A program made the position numbers and the translations under genes. The notes under the pieces were generated by a model that did not search any database, was not told the origin of the DNA, and saw only the letters and a list, made by a program, of their open reading frames with translations. Below, in pieces: positions 14,556 to 23,545 of a stretch of 37,076 nucleotides of DNA. Positions within the stretch are counted from its first letter, which is position 1. Every line of letters starts with the position of its first letter. The stretch spans positions 1 to 37,076 of the IMG/VR virus record IMGVR_UViG_3300010392_000283. One strand, given 5' to 3'. The DNA is from a virus.

Positions 14556-15125
14556 ATGGAAGAGCAGAAAGAAGTAACATACGTGTCCAAGTACTTTAGT
14601 CTTCGCATTGTGATGAAGCCTTCGTACAACACAGAGGTGGGAGGACGCGTAGTAACCCACACAGGAGAGTCAGTACGCTTCGAGGAGGGAGTATTCAAGA
14701 CAGACGATCCAAAACTCATTGAAGCGCTCGAAGCGCGGCCAGAATTCGGTTCAGCATTCATTAGAGTGCCAGATGATACCGAAGCAGTCTCACATCGAGA
14801 CGAGATGACAAAAGACCTCGAGACACGCCAGAAGGAACTTGATGAGCGTGAAGAGGACATTAAGCGCCGAGAGGCACTTATCGATGAGGGTGGAGAGGCA
14901 GGACGTACTGCCTCACAGGGGGAGGTAAGCGATGATCTCGCAAACCTTCGACGCCCAGCACTCGTTGAGATTGCAGAAGGACTCGAGATTGATCCGAGTG
15001 TTTGGAAGCCAGGCACTACAAACGAGAGTATCAAGGAAGCAATTCGTGCAAAGCGTGCAGAGAACGGCGAAGGAGAAACACCCGAGCCAGGATCGAGTGA
15101 GGGTGATGAGGACGGTGCTTATTAG
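14556..15125 (+). CDS. Hypothetical head/neck protein with SAP-like end
   Basis: 189 aa. An N-terminal segment with VTHTGESVRFEEGVFKTDD and LIEALEARPEFG is like small proteins that follow capsid genes in many phages. A coiled-coil (residues 85-115, DLETRQKELDEREEDI) comes next, then a SAP or Rho-N-like short module (LRRPALVEIAEGLEIDP). It may be a head-completion or connector-associated protein. Identification is by position and pattern only. Confidence 0.6.
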   Translation: MEEQKEVTYVSKYFSLRIVMKPSYNTEVGGRVVTHTGESVRFEEGVFKTDDPKLIEALEARPEFGSAFIRVPDDTEAVSHRDEMTKDLETRQKELDEREEDIKRREALIDEGGEAGRTASQGEVSDDLANLRRPALVEIAEGLEIDPSVWKPGTTNESIKEAIRAKRAENGEGETPEPGSSEGDEDGAY

Positions 15126-15141
15126 AATGTAGAAAAATACT

Positions 15142-15354
15142 ATGGCAACAACACAGGTACAGGCACAACCACAAATCCAAATGAAGGCCCGGGTCTTCCG
15201 TATAGCGTGGGACCGACGACCATTCTGGATTCCAAAAGGAGTCTGGCTATGGCTTGGTAAGAAACGCGTACCGGGGACCGGTCGATGGGAGGACCATGGA
15301 GTGGTTGCAAAATCAGAGGACGGAACGCTTCGCGTAGAGCAGGCACGTCCATAA
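15142..15354 (+). CDS. Hypothetical basic protein, 70 aa
   Basis: The protein is Trp/Arg-rich (VFRIAWDRRPFWIPKGVWLW) with GRWEDHGVVAKSEDG near the end, and probably a small beta fold. Its position between head and tail genes suggests a virion part. No family is recognised. The start context is ATACTATG without a Shine-Dalgarno. Confidence 0.6.
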   Translation: MATTQVQAQPQIQMKARVFRIAWDRRPFWIPKGVWLWLGKKRVPGTGRWEDHGVVAKSEDGTLRVEQARP

Positions 15355-15366
15355 ACCATACCAATT

Positions 15367-15738
15367 ATGGCTACAGTATTCACAGACACAGCACGAGCAC
15401 TTCTTGTCGACGCGATCGACGGAACACAACTCACCGCGCCGGTGTACATCGGTTGGGGAACCGGTACAACAGCGGCCGCTGATAGTGATACTGGTCTCGA
15501 AACTGCAGCGGCAGAGAGTCGAGTATCCGGAACAAAGTCTCAACAGACAACGTCTGTAACCGGAGACACGTACCGGGTAACGGGTACCATCACCTCAGCA
15601 TCGTCCCAGACGATCTCAGAGGCGGCACTCTTCGACGCGGCTTCTGCAGGAAACTGTTACGTGCACGGTGTCTTCACAGGCATCTCACTTGGCAACGGAG
15701 ACAGTATTGCGTTCACGATCGACACAGTGATCGGATAA
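15367..15738 (+). CDS. Probable virion structural (tail-associated) protein
   Basis: 123 aa. The pattern YIGWGTGTTAAADSDTGLE, then RVTGTITSASSQTISEAAL and GDSIAFTIDTVIG, is a recurrent beta-sandwich phage protein encoded near tail genes. I infer a virion surface or tail position. The stop codon is the base of a perfect 6-bp hairpin that leads into the tRNA-like minihelix before the adhesin gene. Confidence 0.65.
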   Translation: MATVFTDTARALLVDAIDGTQLTAPVYIGWGTGTTAAADSDTGLETAAAESRVSGTKSQQTTSVTGDTYRVTGTITSASSQTISEAALFDAASAGNCYVHGVFTGISLGNGDSIAFTIDTVIG

Positions 15739-15794
15739 GCGTAGACGCTTAGCGCTGAAGGCATACAGGGAGGTTCGAGTCCTCCCGGCGCATC
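15736..15794 (+). ncRNA. Hairpin plus tRNA-like acceptor/T-arm minihelix
   Basis: TAAGCG (15736-15741) pairs with CGCTTA (15746-15751). Directly after it GCGCTG (15752-15757) pairs with CGGCGC (15786-15791, one T-G pair), enclosing a T arm with GGAGG (15769-15773) and CCTCC (15781-15785) around TTCGAGT. This has the architecture of a tRNA acceptor plus T arm without D or anticodon arms. The start codon of the adhesin gene (15795) follows 4 bases after the stem. It may be a processing signal or a tRNA remnant. Confidence 0.55.
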
Positions 15795-18461
15795 ATGGAT
15801 CTAAATTCACTATTCCTGGTAGCAGCGAGCAGTCAGTATGCAAGCATCACTGATGCTTCTCAGACAGGCTTGGATATTACGGGGGACATGTCGGGAGAGG
15901 CATGGGTGAAGATAAAACAACTTCCATCCACTGCCGGTGACGACTTCAATATATTCAGTAAGTATCTTTCTACTGGAAATCAACGATCATACAGATTTTT
16001 CATCAATGATAGCAGTGACAGACTGGAGTTCTTTGCATCGCCTGACGGTACCTTTACAAACTTTGATAATGAGTATTTTAATAACGTAGTAACTTCTGAC
16101 GACATCGGCAAGTGGGTACATCTTGCATTCTCTTATGACGTATCTGCACGTTCAATTAAATTGTATAAAAACGGAAAACTCCTCTCCTCTACAAATGCGA
16201 ACACTGGTACAGTGACAGCCATTCAGAATGGTACTGGAGCTTTTGCACTTGGTACATACTTCAATGCGTCTGCCACAGGCTTCATGGACGGGCATATGAA
16301 ACACGTTCGTATCTTCGACGATATACGTACTCAAAGTGAAATCGTTGCCGACGCACACACCGAAGGAGTCACTGACGCAAACCTCCAGGGAGAGTGGCTT
16401 CTTGACGGAGACTACACAGACACGTCCGGAAACAGCAACACACTCACAGCAACAGCATCACCAGTATTCTCAGTAGATGTTCCGTGGGAAGCACCTGTAG
16501 GTGTAGAGAGTTCTGATTATGTTCTGAACCTTATTGCAGCGAGTACACAGTATGCGACTATTGCAAATGCAAGCATCACAGGACTTAATATCACAGGAGA
16601 CTTGACTCTTGAGGCGTGGGTAAATGTCGATGATCTATCAAGTGTGCGTACAATCCTTTCAAAAGCAAACAATACTGAGACTGCGGCAGACAATCATCAA
16701 TATACACTACGTATTGAAACAGATGGAGATCTGACGCTCTTCTGGGAATATGGATCTGGTTCTAATGAGCAGGCAACGACAACTGCCGGCGGGTATGTAA
16801 AAGAAGGGGAACTTGTTCATATCGCTGTAGCACGAGACGTGTCTGCAAACAACGTACTCTTCTATGTGAACGGAGTTCTTGTAGAGACGATTTCTTATAC
16901 AAATGATCCAACAGATGGAGGATCTTCAGATTTCTTTATTGGTGTAGGGCAAGGAGATTCTCAATACTTTGACGGAACACTTCGAGAGGTCCGTGTCTTC
17001 GATGATATCCGTACACAGAGTGAGATCCTGGCAGATGCAATGACAGCAAATGTGACAGACGCAAACCTCCAGGGGGAGTGGGTGCTTAACAATTCATATG
17101 CAGACACATCCGGAAACAGCAATACACTCACCGCAAGTGGATCCCCGTCTTTTCAAAAATGGAAGAATGCGATCATAGGGCTTCTCACTTCATGGTGGAC
17201 GTTTGATGAAACAAGCGGAACTCGAGCAGACTCTCATGGGTCAAACGATCTAACTGATAACAACACAGTAGGATATGCAACAGGTAAAAAGAGCAATGGT
17301 GCAGATTTTGAGGCAGACAATAGTGAGTATCTGTCTATCACCGATGGGTCCCAAAATGGACTTGAGCCTGGTTCGGATGATTTTTCAGTGTCTCTTTGGT
17401 TCAAACCAGAGAGTCAACCTGCAACAAACACTCAAAAAGACCTGGTCAGTAAGTATAATGCTGCAGGGAACCAACGAGGTTGGTGGCTCACATACAGAGA
17501 TATATCTGGAACAAAATATCTTAACTTTCGGGCTTCTGATAACGGTTCAGATGCTGATGACCACAACATTGCTTACACACTATCAAATGATACTTGGTAC
17601 CACATCGTTATGAAGTGGGATGCTTCTGCGCATGCGGTTGAGTTCTTTGTAAACGGAATAAGTATTGGTATTGACGCTTCTGGAACCAGAACATCAATAC
17701 TTAATACCACTGCTGATTTCTGGATTGGCGGACAACAGAGTGCTGGTGGAGTAAACTTCCAAGATGGTATCTTGGATGAGGTTGCCTATTTTGCAAGCAA
17801 ACTTCTCGACTACGGAGAGGTTCTTGATCTCTACAACGCGGGAAATGCAATAACTTACCAAAGTGTACAGGAGTATCTCCAGTCACTCATAGCAACACCA
17901 AATACAACAGCGAGTGTGTCAACTGCAAAAACAATACTCCAGGTACTCGTTGGAAACGCTACTGTGACAGCGTCAGTGGCCACAGTAGCAGACTTTGTTC
18001 GGACACTCACTGCAAACGTTACGGCGACGGCATCAGTAGTGAAGCAAATGAGTCAATCCCTCACAGCAAACACAAGTGCCACAGCAAGTATGCTTGCGCA
18101 ACGTGTATTCCTTGTGGCCATGGAAGCGACAACGTCCGTGACATCAACACTATCCACAGCAAAAACAATCGCCCAAACACTCGCCGCAAACGTAACCACA
18201 ACAGCATCTGTAGCAAAAAGTACGATGCTTAACCTCACAATATCAGTGACGACAAGTGTAACCACTGCACTTATAGTGACAAGAAATGTTACTATGGTAG
18301 CAAGTACGGCCGTCACCTCAACTATGTCGAGGGTTGCGGGGAAAATGCTCACAGCGTCCGTATCGGTGATAGCAAAATTGCGTGCACCGTTCTGGAGTGT
18401 AAAATATCCAGAGCATGGAGATGGAGCAGATTATACGGTTAAATACGACGATCACGTATGA
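15795..18461 (+). CDS. Tail adhesin with three LamG-like domains and repeat stalk
   Basis: 888 aa. Three concanavalin/LamG-like beta-sandwich domains lie at about 5-225, 240-455 and 465-690, each with a WVHLAFSYD- or WYHIVMKWD-like strand and a YKNGKL- or VNGI-like turn; the first two share VRVFDDIRTQSEI. From about 700 to 860 a Thr/Val/Ala-rich region repeats units like LTANVTATASV roughly every 22-24 residues, probably a trimeric stalk. A charged end (PEHGDGADYTVKYDDHV) closes it. LamG domains bind glycans, so this is the best receptor-binding candidate. The third domain uses TTT, GAT and AAT codons more than the neighbours, hinting at exchange. The gene ends GTATGA into the adaptor gene. 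Confidence 0.82.
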   Translation: MDLNSLFLVAASSQYASITDASQTGLDITGDMSGEAWVKIKQLPSTAGDDFNIFSKYLSTGNQRSYRFFINDSSDRLEFFASPDGTFTNFDNEYFNNVVTSDDIGKWVHLAFSYDVSARSIKLYKNGKLLSSTNANTGTVTAIQNGTGAFALGTYFNASATGFMDGHMKHVRIFDDIRTQSEIVADAHTEGVTDANLQGEWLLDGDYTDTSGNSNTLTATASPVFSVDVPWEAPVGVESSDYVLNLIAASTQYATIANASITGLNITGDLTLEAWVNVDDLSSVRTILSKANNTETAADNHQYTLRIETDGDLTLFWEYGSGSNEQATTTAGGYVKEGELVHIAVARDVSANNVLFYVNGVLVETISYTNDPTDGGSSDFFIGVGQGDSQYFDGTLREVRVFDDIRTQSEILADAMTANVTDANLQGEWVLNNSYADTSGNSNTLTASGSPSFQKWKNAIIGLLTSWWTFDETSGTRADSHGSNDLTDNNTVGYATGKKSNGADFEADNSEYLSITDGSQNGLEPGSDDFSVSLWFKPESQPATNTQKDLVSKYNAAGNQRGWWLTYRDISGTKYLNFRASDNGSDADDHNIAYTLSNDTWYHIVMKWDASAHAVEFFVNGISIGIDASGTRTSILNTTADFWIGGQQSAGGVNFQDGILDEVAYFASKLLDYGEVLDLYNAGNAITYQSVQEYLQSLIATPNTTASVSTAKTILQVLVGNATVTASVATVADFVRTLTANVTATASVVKQMSQSLTANTSATASMLAQRVFLVAMEATTSVTSTLSTAKTIAQTLAANVTTTASVAKSTMLNLTISVTTSVTTALIVTRNVTMVASTAVTSTMSRVAGKMLTASVSVIAKLRAPFWSVKYPEHGDGADYTVKYDDHV

Positions 18462-19129
18462 CATTCGGAGAAATACAAACAGAATTGGACAACCGCATAA
18501 GCGCATCAAGCGCCAGCGGTTTCTTCACAACGGCTATGAAAAAGACGTGGATCAACCTCGCAGGACAGCGAGTGTGTGATTTCTACAGATGGCCATTCCT
18601 CGAACTCGCACTCGAGAAAACAACACAGGACTCCCGGGAATACTATGATTACCCAACAGGAGCAGTGCGACTAAAACCAAACAGTATCTATCAAATCGAT
18701 ATTGTGGGAGAGGAATATGCACTCGGTGTACAAGGACGTCGTCGGGTAAACTGGCAACAGTTCCAAAAAAAGAAACAGGAGGATGACGACGAACTCGTAT
18801 ACACAGAACACAATGGATTCTTCTTCCTTCATCCAGTACCGACAAACGGAAAAACAATGTCAATCTATGGACTCAAGGGATGGAAGACGCTCACTATTGA
18901 CGACGAGGATCCTATCACACCAACAGAGTTCGACGAGGCAATCGTACGTGTTGCACTCGCATCAGCACTTCGAAAGGCAAAGAAATACGATGAGGCCAAA
19001 GCAGAATTACTTGAAGTGCTTGATCCACGAGTAGGTCTGTTGGCACAAGTCAAGGCACAGATAGAAGCAGAAGCACCACAAGGATACGGAGGGGAAGCCG
19101 CAAGTTCACGGTGGCAAACACAATCATAG
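18458..19129 (+). CDS. Head-tail adaptor (connector) protein
   Basis: 223 aa. A helical N terminus (LDNRISASSASGFFTTAMKK, then WINLAGQRVCDFYRWPFLE) and C-terminal helices (DEAIVRVALASALRKAKKYD) surround a beta region, matching podovirus adaptor proteins of the P22 gp4/T7 gp11 type. It would sit below the portal and join the nozzle encoded next. It overlaps the adhesin stop by ATGA. Confidence 0.72.
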   Translation: MTFGEIQTELDNRISASSASGFFTTAMKKTWINLAGQRVCDFYRWPFLELALEKTTQDSREYYDYPTGAVRLKPNSIYQIDIVGEEYALGVQGRRRVNWQQFQKKKQEDDDELVYTEHNGFFFLHPVPTNGKTMSIYGLKGWKTLTIDDEDPITPTEFDEAIVRVALASALRKAKKYDEAKAELLEVLDPRVGLLAQVKAQIEAEAPQGYGGEAASSRWQTQS

Positions 19130-19132
19130 TAT

Positions 19133-20554
19133 ATGGAAAATCTAAACGTACTCACAATTTCAGACTACCGAGGAGGAATCATAGAGCAGGGGAGAAAAGG
19201 TCCCTATGGATCTTTTAAGTTTGGGTACGGATTAGATATTCGAAGCGGAGAAAATACACTCAAGTGTCAACAGGCACTCAAGAAAGACTCCGGATCAGTG
19301 GTGGTAGACCTTCCGCTTGTGATAATAAAAGGATCTGACGGGTACAAATATGCATTCGGAGATGCAGGAAATATATACAGGAAGAAGACAACCACATGGG
19401 AGAAGGTATATACAGATGGCGACGGACGCATTAGCGGAGCAGTAGAATACACTTCAACATCTGGAACATACATTCTCTACGCAACACCATCAAACGTAAA
19501 GAAGATCACTCTGGCAAACGCAGGAACACAGAGCGATTGGACAAGTTATCTCACAACGGTGGGAGCATTCACAAACGGATCAACAGAAGATTGGCACACC
19601 GGATGGGAAGGTATCGGAGTGGTGTTCTTCATGGATGGAGACAGGATCTTCGAGTATGACTATGCAGACGCATACAATGCAAATGCACTCAGACTTCCAA
19701 CACATCAAGGAGCAAAAACTATCCGAGACAGAAATGATCGGATCGTAATGTGTACCGGACTCGGGTACTTGTTCCAGTGGGACAGACTCGCGGACTCATG
19801 GTTCGGAAAGAAAGACAGTCAAGCAGGAGTGGTGAACGCATTCGAGTGGTTCGAGGGTGGGGCGCTTGCACAGGTTGGCCAGAAAGGGAATGTAAAGTTC
19901 TGGAACCTTAATGAGTTCTATCCGTTCCGTAGGATCCCAGGAACACAGACCTCATACCCGGGAGCGACATGCATCCACAATGAGATCATCCACATGGGAA
20001 TGAATGGTGGAGCAAAAAATGGTGTGTATGCGATCGGTCGCTTCGATCAAAACGATCCAATCTCAATAAACCTCGAGTATATCCCAAGCCACGGCAAACT
20101 GACTGGTACAGAGATAGGCGCATTGTGTTCTGATGGCGATGATATTTATGTTGGATGGAAGGATGGAACAGACTACGGCATCGATGTCACTGATCAGGAC
20201 AACAAAGCCAGCGCAATCTATGAATCACTTCGACTCAATATGTCGAAGGAGCAAATGGATAAACTTGTGTCAATTGTGAAGATAGAAATGCTCTCACTAC
20301 CAGATGGGTGCTCTGTAACTGTGAAGTTCAAATCTACAACACTAACTGGAAACGAAGATGCGGATGGATGGAATCAAGCAGAACTTGAAGGAGGAGACAC
20401 TTCTGTAGATACGGCCGGTGCAACGGAAGGTATCTTTCAGGCGGGAGCACAAGGGGAGACGTACGAAGTGCGCGTAGAACTCACACCAAACGGAAATGAT
20501 ACACCGGAGATACTCTCAATAAATAACTACTTCTCATTCCTTAATGCACTATAG
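19133..20554 (+). CDS. Tail nozzle-like beta-propeller protein
   Basis: 473 aa. Repeated four-stranded blocks (for example GSDGYKYAFGDAGNIYRK, GVVFFMDGDRIFEYDYAD, RIVMCTGLGYLFQWD) suggest a beta-propeller. The C-terminal part (SLPDGCSVTVKFKS, YEVRVELTPNG) is a beta-sandwich. This matches podovirus tail nozzle or tubular B-like proteins in position (after the adaptor) and character. It would form the distal tail hexamer gating DNA exit. No enzymatic motif is seen. Confidence 0.65.
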   Translation: MENLNVLTISDYRGGIIEQGRKGPYGSFKFGYGLDIRSGENTLKCQQALKKDSGSVVVDLPLVIIKGSDGYKYAFGDAGNIYRKKTTTWEKVYTDGDGRISGAVEYTSTSGTYILYATPSNVKKITLANAGTQSDWTSYLTTVGAFTNGSTEDWHTGWEGIGVVFFMDGDRIFEYDYADAYNANALRLPTHQGAKTIRDRNDRIVMCTGLGYLFQWDRLADSWFGKKDSQAGVVNAFEWFEGGALAQVGQKGNVKFWNLNEFYPFRRIPGTQTSYPGATCIHNEIIHMGMNGGAKNGVYAIGRFDQNDPISINLEYIPSHGKLTGTEIGALCSDGDDIYVGWKDGTDYGIDVTDQDNKASAIYESLRLNMSKEQMDKLVSIVKIEMLSLPDGCSVTVKFKSTTLTGNEDADGWNQAELEGGDTSVDTAGATEGIFQAGAQGETYEVRVELTPNGNDTPEILSINNYFSFLNAL

Positions 20555-20556
20555 AC

Positions 20557-21756
20557 ATGGCAAAAAAAATGGAAAAATCAAAAGTGTATGAACCGGACTG
20601 GTTCGAACAACCACCACTCCCGGAAAGCGTGGCGTGGGAGAACGTTACTGATGCACCACGATCAGTATCAGAGATTTCCATAAGCGATGGTATAGCGCTC
20701 GCAAACGCGACAACCACCATAGGATCCCTTGGAGATCTCGCATATGAGGACCTTGTCGACACTCTCCAACTGTCAGACGAGGCCGTGACAAACGCAAAAA
20801 TCGCCGTAGACGCGATTACTGAGGACGTTGTGGCCGCAGGAGCAATAACTGAAGTAAAAATCAGTAACGACGCAATCAGCGCCGCAAAGATACAGGCGGC
20901 CGCAATCACTGCAGCAAAGATAGATACGGGGGCCATCACAGCAACAAAGATTGCGTCAGGAGCAGTTATTGCAGGAAAGATTGATGCAGGAGCAGTCACT
21001 GCGGGGACAATAGCCGCAGGAGCAATTGACGGTGTCACTATCACAGGATCACTCATCCGAACATCGAGCTCAACAACACGAGTAGAAATGAATGCCTCAA
21101 ACAATGATCTTCGCATCTACAACTCGGGAACACTTCGAGCAAAAGGATATCAGCAAGGATGGGAATACTACAATGACGCAGGAACACTCGTGGGACAAAT
21201 CTACGCATCAAGCACAGAAGGTTTCCTTATCGGAGGCGACATTGTGTCAACTGGTAAAATCTATTACGGTGCAGGAAGTTCTGGGTCACACGGATTCTAC
21301 ATAGGAACAAGCGGATCAACACTGCGCTTTTTCTTCGATACGGACTCAATGATTATTGGAGGGGCATCGTATATGACTGTAGATATTTATGGAGAGATTG
21401 ATCTAAACGGAGGGGGGCTCACACTCTTCGATGGAGACATCAATATGAACGGAAACAATATCTCAAACATAGATGCACTCAGTAGTTTCGCAAGCGCCAT
21501 AACCATCAACAGTAACATAAGCATGTCTGCATACGACATCACATGCGACGACATAAATGCAAACGTTGTAAATGCAGATGTGCTCCAACTTGCAGGAGGT
21601 GGATACATAGACGACGCAAGAGCACTGTACTTTGAGACAGGAAGAACAACTCACACAAGTGTGTCCGGAGAAATGCGGTACTATGATGGAGCATCAAAGT
21701 ACTTCGAAGGGTACGTCAACGGGTTCCGCGGTTCCTTTGATCTAACAAGCGTATGA
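20557..21756 (+). CDS. Tail fibre with short tandem repeats
   Basis: 399 aa. Residues 80-165 consist of about 10-residue repeats of the type GAITATKIASGAV, KIDAGAVTAGTI, a common fibre shaft that forms a trimeric helix bundle. The C-terminal half is a Gly/Asn/Asp-rich beta repeat (NGNNISNIDAL, SAYDITCDDINAN) ending in MRYYDGASKYFEGYVNG, an end seen in many tail-fibre head domains. It is a probable second receptor-contact protein. No chaperone-type S74 peptidase is visible. Confidence 0.78.
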   Translation: MAKKMEKSKVYEPDWFEQPPLPESVAWENVTDAPRSVSEISISDGIALANATTTIGSLGDLAYEDLVDTLQLSDEAVTNAKIAVDAITEDVVAAGAITEVKISNDAISAAKIQAAAITAAKIDTGAITATKIASGAVIAGKIDAGAVTAGTIAAGAIDGVTITGSLIRTSSSTTRVEMNASNNDLRIYNSGTLRAKGYQQGWEYYNDAGTLVGQIYASSTEGFLIGGDIVSTGKIYYGAGSSGSHGFYIGTSGSTLRFFFDTDSMIIGGASYMTVDIYGEIDLNGGGLTLFDGDINMNGNNISNIDALSSFASAITINSNISMSAYDITCDDINANVVNADVLQLAGGGYIDDARALYFETGRTTHTSVSGEMRYYDGASKYFEGYVNGFRGSFDLTSV

Positions 21757-22121
21757 AAAAAACAAGACTTCAAAAAGACGAAGAGATAAAAGACGACATC
21801 ACGCAACCAATTGAAAAACGACGTGAGTCATTCGAACGTATACGAGAAGCAATGCTCAATCCGTTGCCAAAAAGTAAGTTCGACCCGGAGACATTCGATC
21901 CTATGGATGATCATCCGGACTCTGAGTTAGGTAAGCGAGAGCGAATAGAACCACCAAAGAGACTTCCGACAATGGGTATGTTCCCAAAGAATATACTTAA
22001 TGGCCAGATGGTGGGAATGTTTGAATCGAAACAAGATCTATATCTACTCATCGCGTGGCTCTCAAATAGGGTCACTGATCTCGAAGAGCAAATCACACAG
22101 CAAAATGAAACGAGAGAATAA
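21753..22121 (+). CDS. Hypothetical protein after tail fibre, 122 aa
   Basis: Highly charged, with LQKDEEIKDDITQPIEKRRE, a proline-rich middle and a C-terminal coiled coil (LYLLIAWLSNRVTDLEEQI). Fibre-following genes often encode fibre chaperones or attachment proteins, but no family is recognised. It overlaps the fibre stop by GTATGA. Confidence 0.6.
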   Translation: MKKTRLQKDEEIKDDITQPIEKRRESFERIREAMLNPLPKSKFDPETFDPMDDHPDSELGKRERIEPPKRLPTMGMFPKNILNGQMVGMFESKQDLYLLIAWLSNRVTDLEEQITQQNETRE

Positions 22122-22209
22122 AAACAGAAAAAAAATATTGCAGAAAGTGCGCGATGCTGAAGCACGAAGACTTCACCGTGCCCGGCACATGCCGAGACGG
22201 CGAAACTAA
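22105..22209 (+). CDS. Very small, strongly basic peptide, 34 aa
   Basis: The start at 22105 overlaps the previous gene by 17 nt; an earlier in-frame ATG (22000) lies wholly within that gene. The peptide (MKRENKNRKKILQKVRDAEA start, then RRLHRARHMPRRRN) is more than 40 percent Lys/Arg and probably one amphipathic helix. It resembles the small basic products near 3880-4269 in composition. An RNA- or DNA-condensing role is possible; no family is recognised. Confidence 0.45.
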   Translation: MKRENKNRKKILQKVRDAEARRLHRARHMPRRRN

Positions 22210-22235
22210 TTATCAACAGCATATAAAAATATATT

Positions 22236-22502
22236 ATGTCCAAAAAAGCAAAAACACCTTATAATAAAGGTACCATGAAGACCCTGAACGCTAAGACAAT
22301 CAAGGCGAAGAAGGATAATCTCCATAAAAGATTCCAGGAGTTGAAAGAGGCCGGCAAGGAGCAAGAGAAGATCCGAGACGGAGCCGTGGAAAATCTCACA
22401 AAGATACTTAATGAGATGGCATCCATCCAGGCATCTTACGCAACGCTTGAAGAACTTGAAGGAGAAATGACTCCTAAAAAGATTACTCGTAAAAAGAAGT
22501 AA
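22236..22502 (+). CDS. Hypothetical coiled-coil protein, 88 aa
   Basis: Lys/Glu-rich continuous helix (KAKKDNLHKRFQELKEAGKE) with a basic tail (PKKITRKKK). Its place before the LysM protein and the large internal protein suggests a minor virion or assembly component. An AT-rich stretch (22216-22235) precedes the start. Function unknown. Confidence 0.6.
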   Translation: MSKKAKTPYNKGTMKTLNAKTIKAKKDNLHKRFQELKEAGKEQEKIRDGAVENLTKILNEMASIQASYATLEELEGEMTPKKITRKKK

Positions 22503-22504
22503 CT

Positions 22505-23545
22505 ATGGCAGAAAAGTACACCGTACAAAAGGGGGACACACTCGGAGACATCGCAAAAAGAATGGGAGTGAAAACAAGTGATATCACAGGGTACCGTTCT
22601 GGGAACCCGGATTTAATCTATGCCGGAGAGTCTCTTAATGTTGGTGGCGATGCAAAAGATGCAGGAGGAGAAAGTTATGTAGACACTCTAAAAGATGAGA
22701 TGACAGATGAGTACGGCACCACAGAGGCTGCTGATACAACAGAAGATCAGCCATCAGATCTATATGATATTGAGGGAACCCGGGAAAAGAAAAGTACATA
22801 CGAACAGAATAGACAGAACGCATACGAAAACCTCAAAGGACTTTCAACGGACATCTATGATCGTGAGTATAAGGACCGGGACCTCCAGGGGAAGAAGGAT
22901 AAAATCTCATCAATTGACAGTGAGATTGCCGCTGCACGAGAGGCACGTGATAAGGCGATAAGTGACGTGCGAAGTAACCCAGGACTGTCGGCATCACAGA
23001 TGACGGGAGACATCGCGAAGATCCGTGACTATCAAAACGACGTCATCAATAACAAGATACAGGAGCGAAATAGTGTTGCGAGTGAATACAATTCAGAACT
23101 CGCAGAGATTGATCGTATCATTGGAAACGAGACAGCAGACGCAAAACTCGACTTCGATTATTGGGACAATCTTTTTGGAGAAGCATCTGGCACCATAAGT
23201 GATTACACAAAAGCGCTCAAGGAAGAATTGTCGTCAGAACAAGAGCAGTCAAATTGGGAGAGACAACTCGCGCAGGCGCTTCAGATTGCAGAAATGCGTG
23301 GAGGGGAAGGTTCTCAAGATAACTGGAAACTTGTGTACGATGATTACGGGAACCCACTCTATTGGTTCAATAACGCAACACGAGAAATCGACTACAACGT
23401 GTCAGGGGCAGAAGGAGAACAAGAAGGAGGTGCTGACACCGGTGGGGTAGATTTCGATAAACTTGGAGAAGAAGCGCAGACTGAAGAAGATACCACTGGA
23501 TTCTGGCAGGGTGTAAAGGATTGGTTTGCATCATTCAAATCATAA
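22505..23545 (+). CDS. LysM-domain virion protein
   Basis: 346 aa. A LysM module occupies residues 4-48 (YTVQKGDTLGDIAKRMGV to IYAGESLNV), a fold that binds peptidoglycan or chitin glycans. A long charged coiled-coil region (95-270) follows, then an acidic C terminus ending WQGVKDWFASFKS. It lies directly before the giant internal protein, so it is probably ejected or tail-tip associated and helps cross the cell wall. No lytic domain is visible. Confidence 0.72.
   Translation: MAEKYTVQKGDTLGDIAKRMGVKTSDITGYRSGNPDLIYAGESLNVGGDAKDAGGESYVDTLKDEMTDEYGTTEAADTTEDQPSDLYDIEGTREKKSTYEQNRQNAYENLKGLSTDIYDREYKDRDLQGKKDKISSIDSEIAAAREARDKAISDVRSNPGLSASQMTGDIAKIRDYQNDVINNKIQERNSVASEYNSELAEIDRIIGNETADAKLDFDYWDNLFGEASGTISDYTKALKEELSSEQEQSNWERQLAQALQIAEMRGGEGSQDNWKLVYDDYGNPLYWFNNATREIDYNVSGAEGEQEGGADTGGVDFDKLGEEAQTEEDTTGFWQGVKDWFASFKS

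Noticed and set aside
14452-14577. Open frame after the capsid stop as a separate gene
   Set aside because: It has no own start with normal context, 41 open codons are not improbable by chance, and the sequence is constrained by the RNA helices; mentioned only as a readthrough option.
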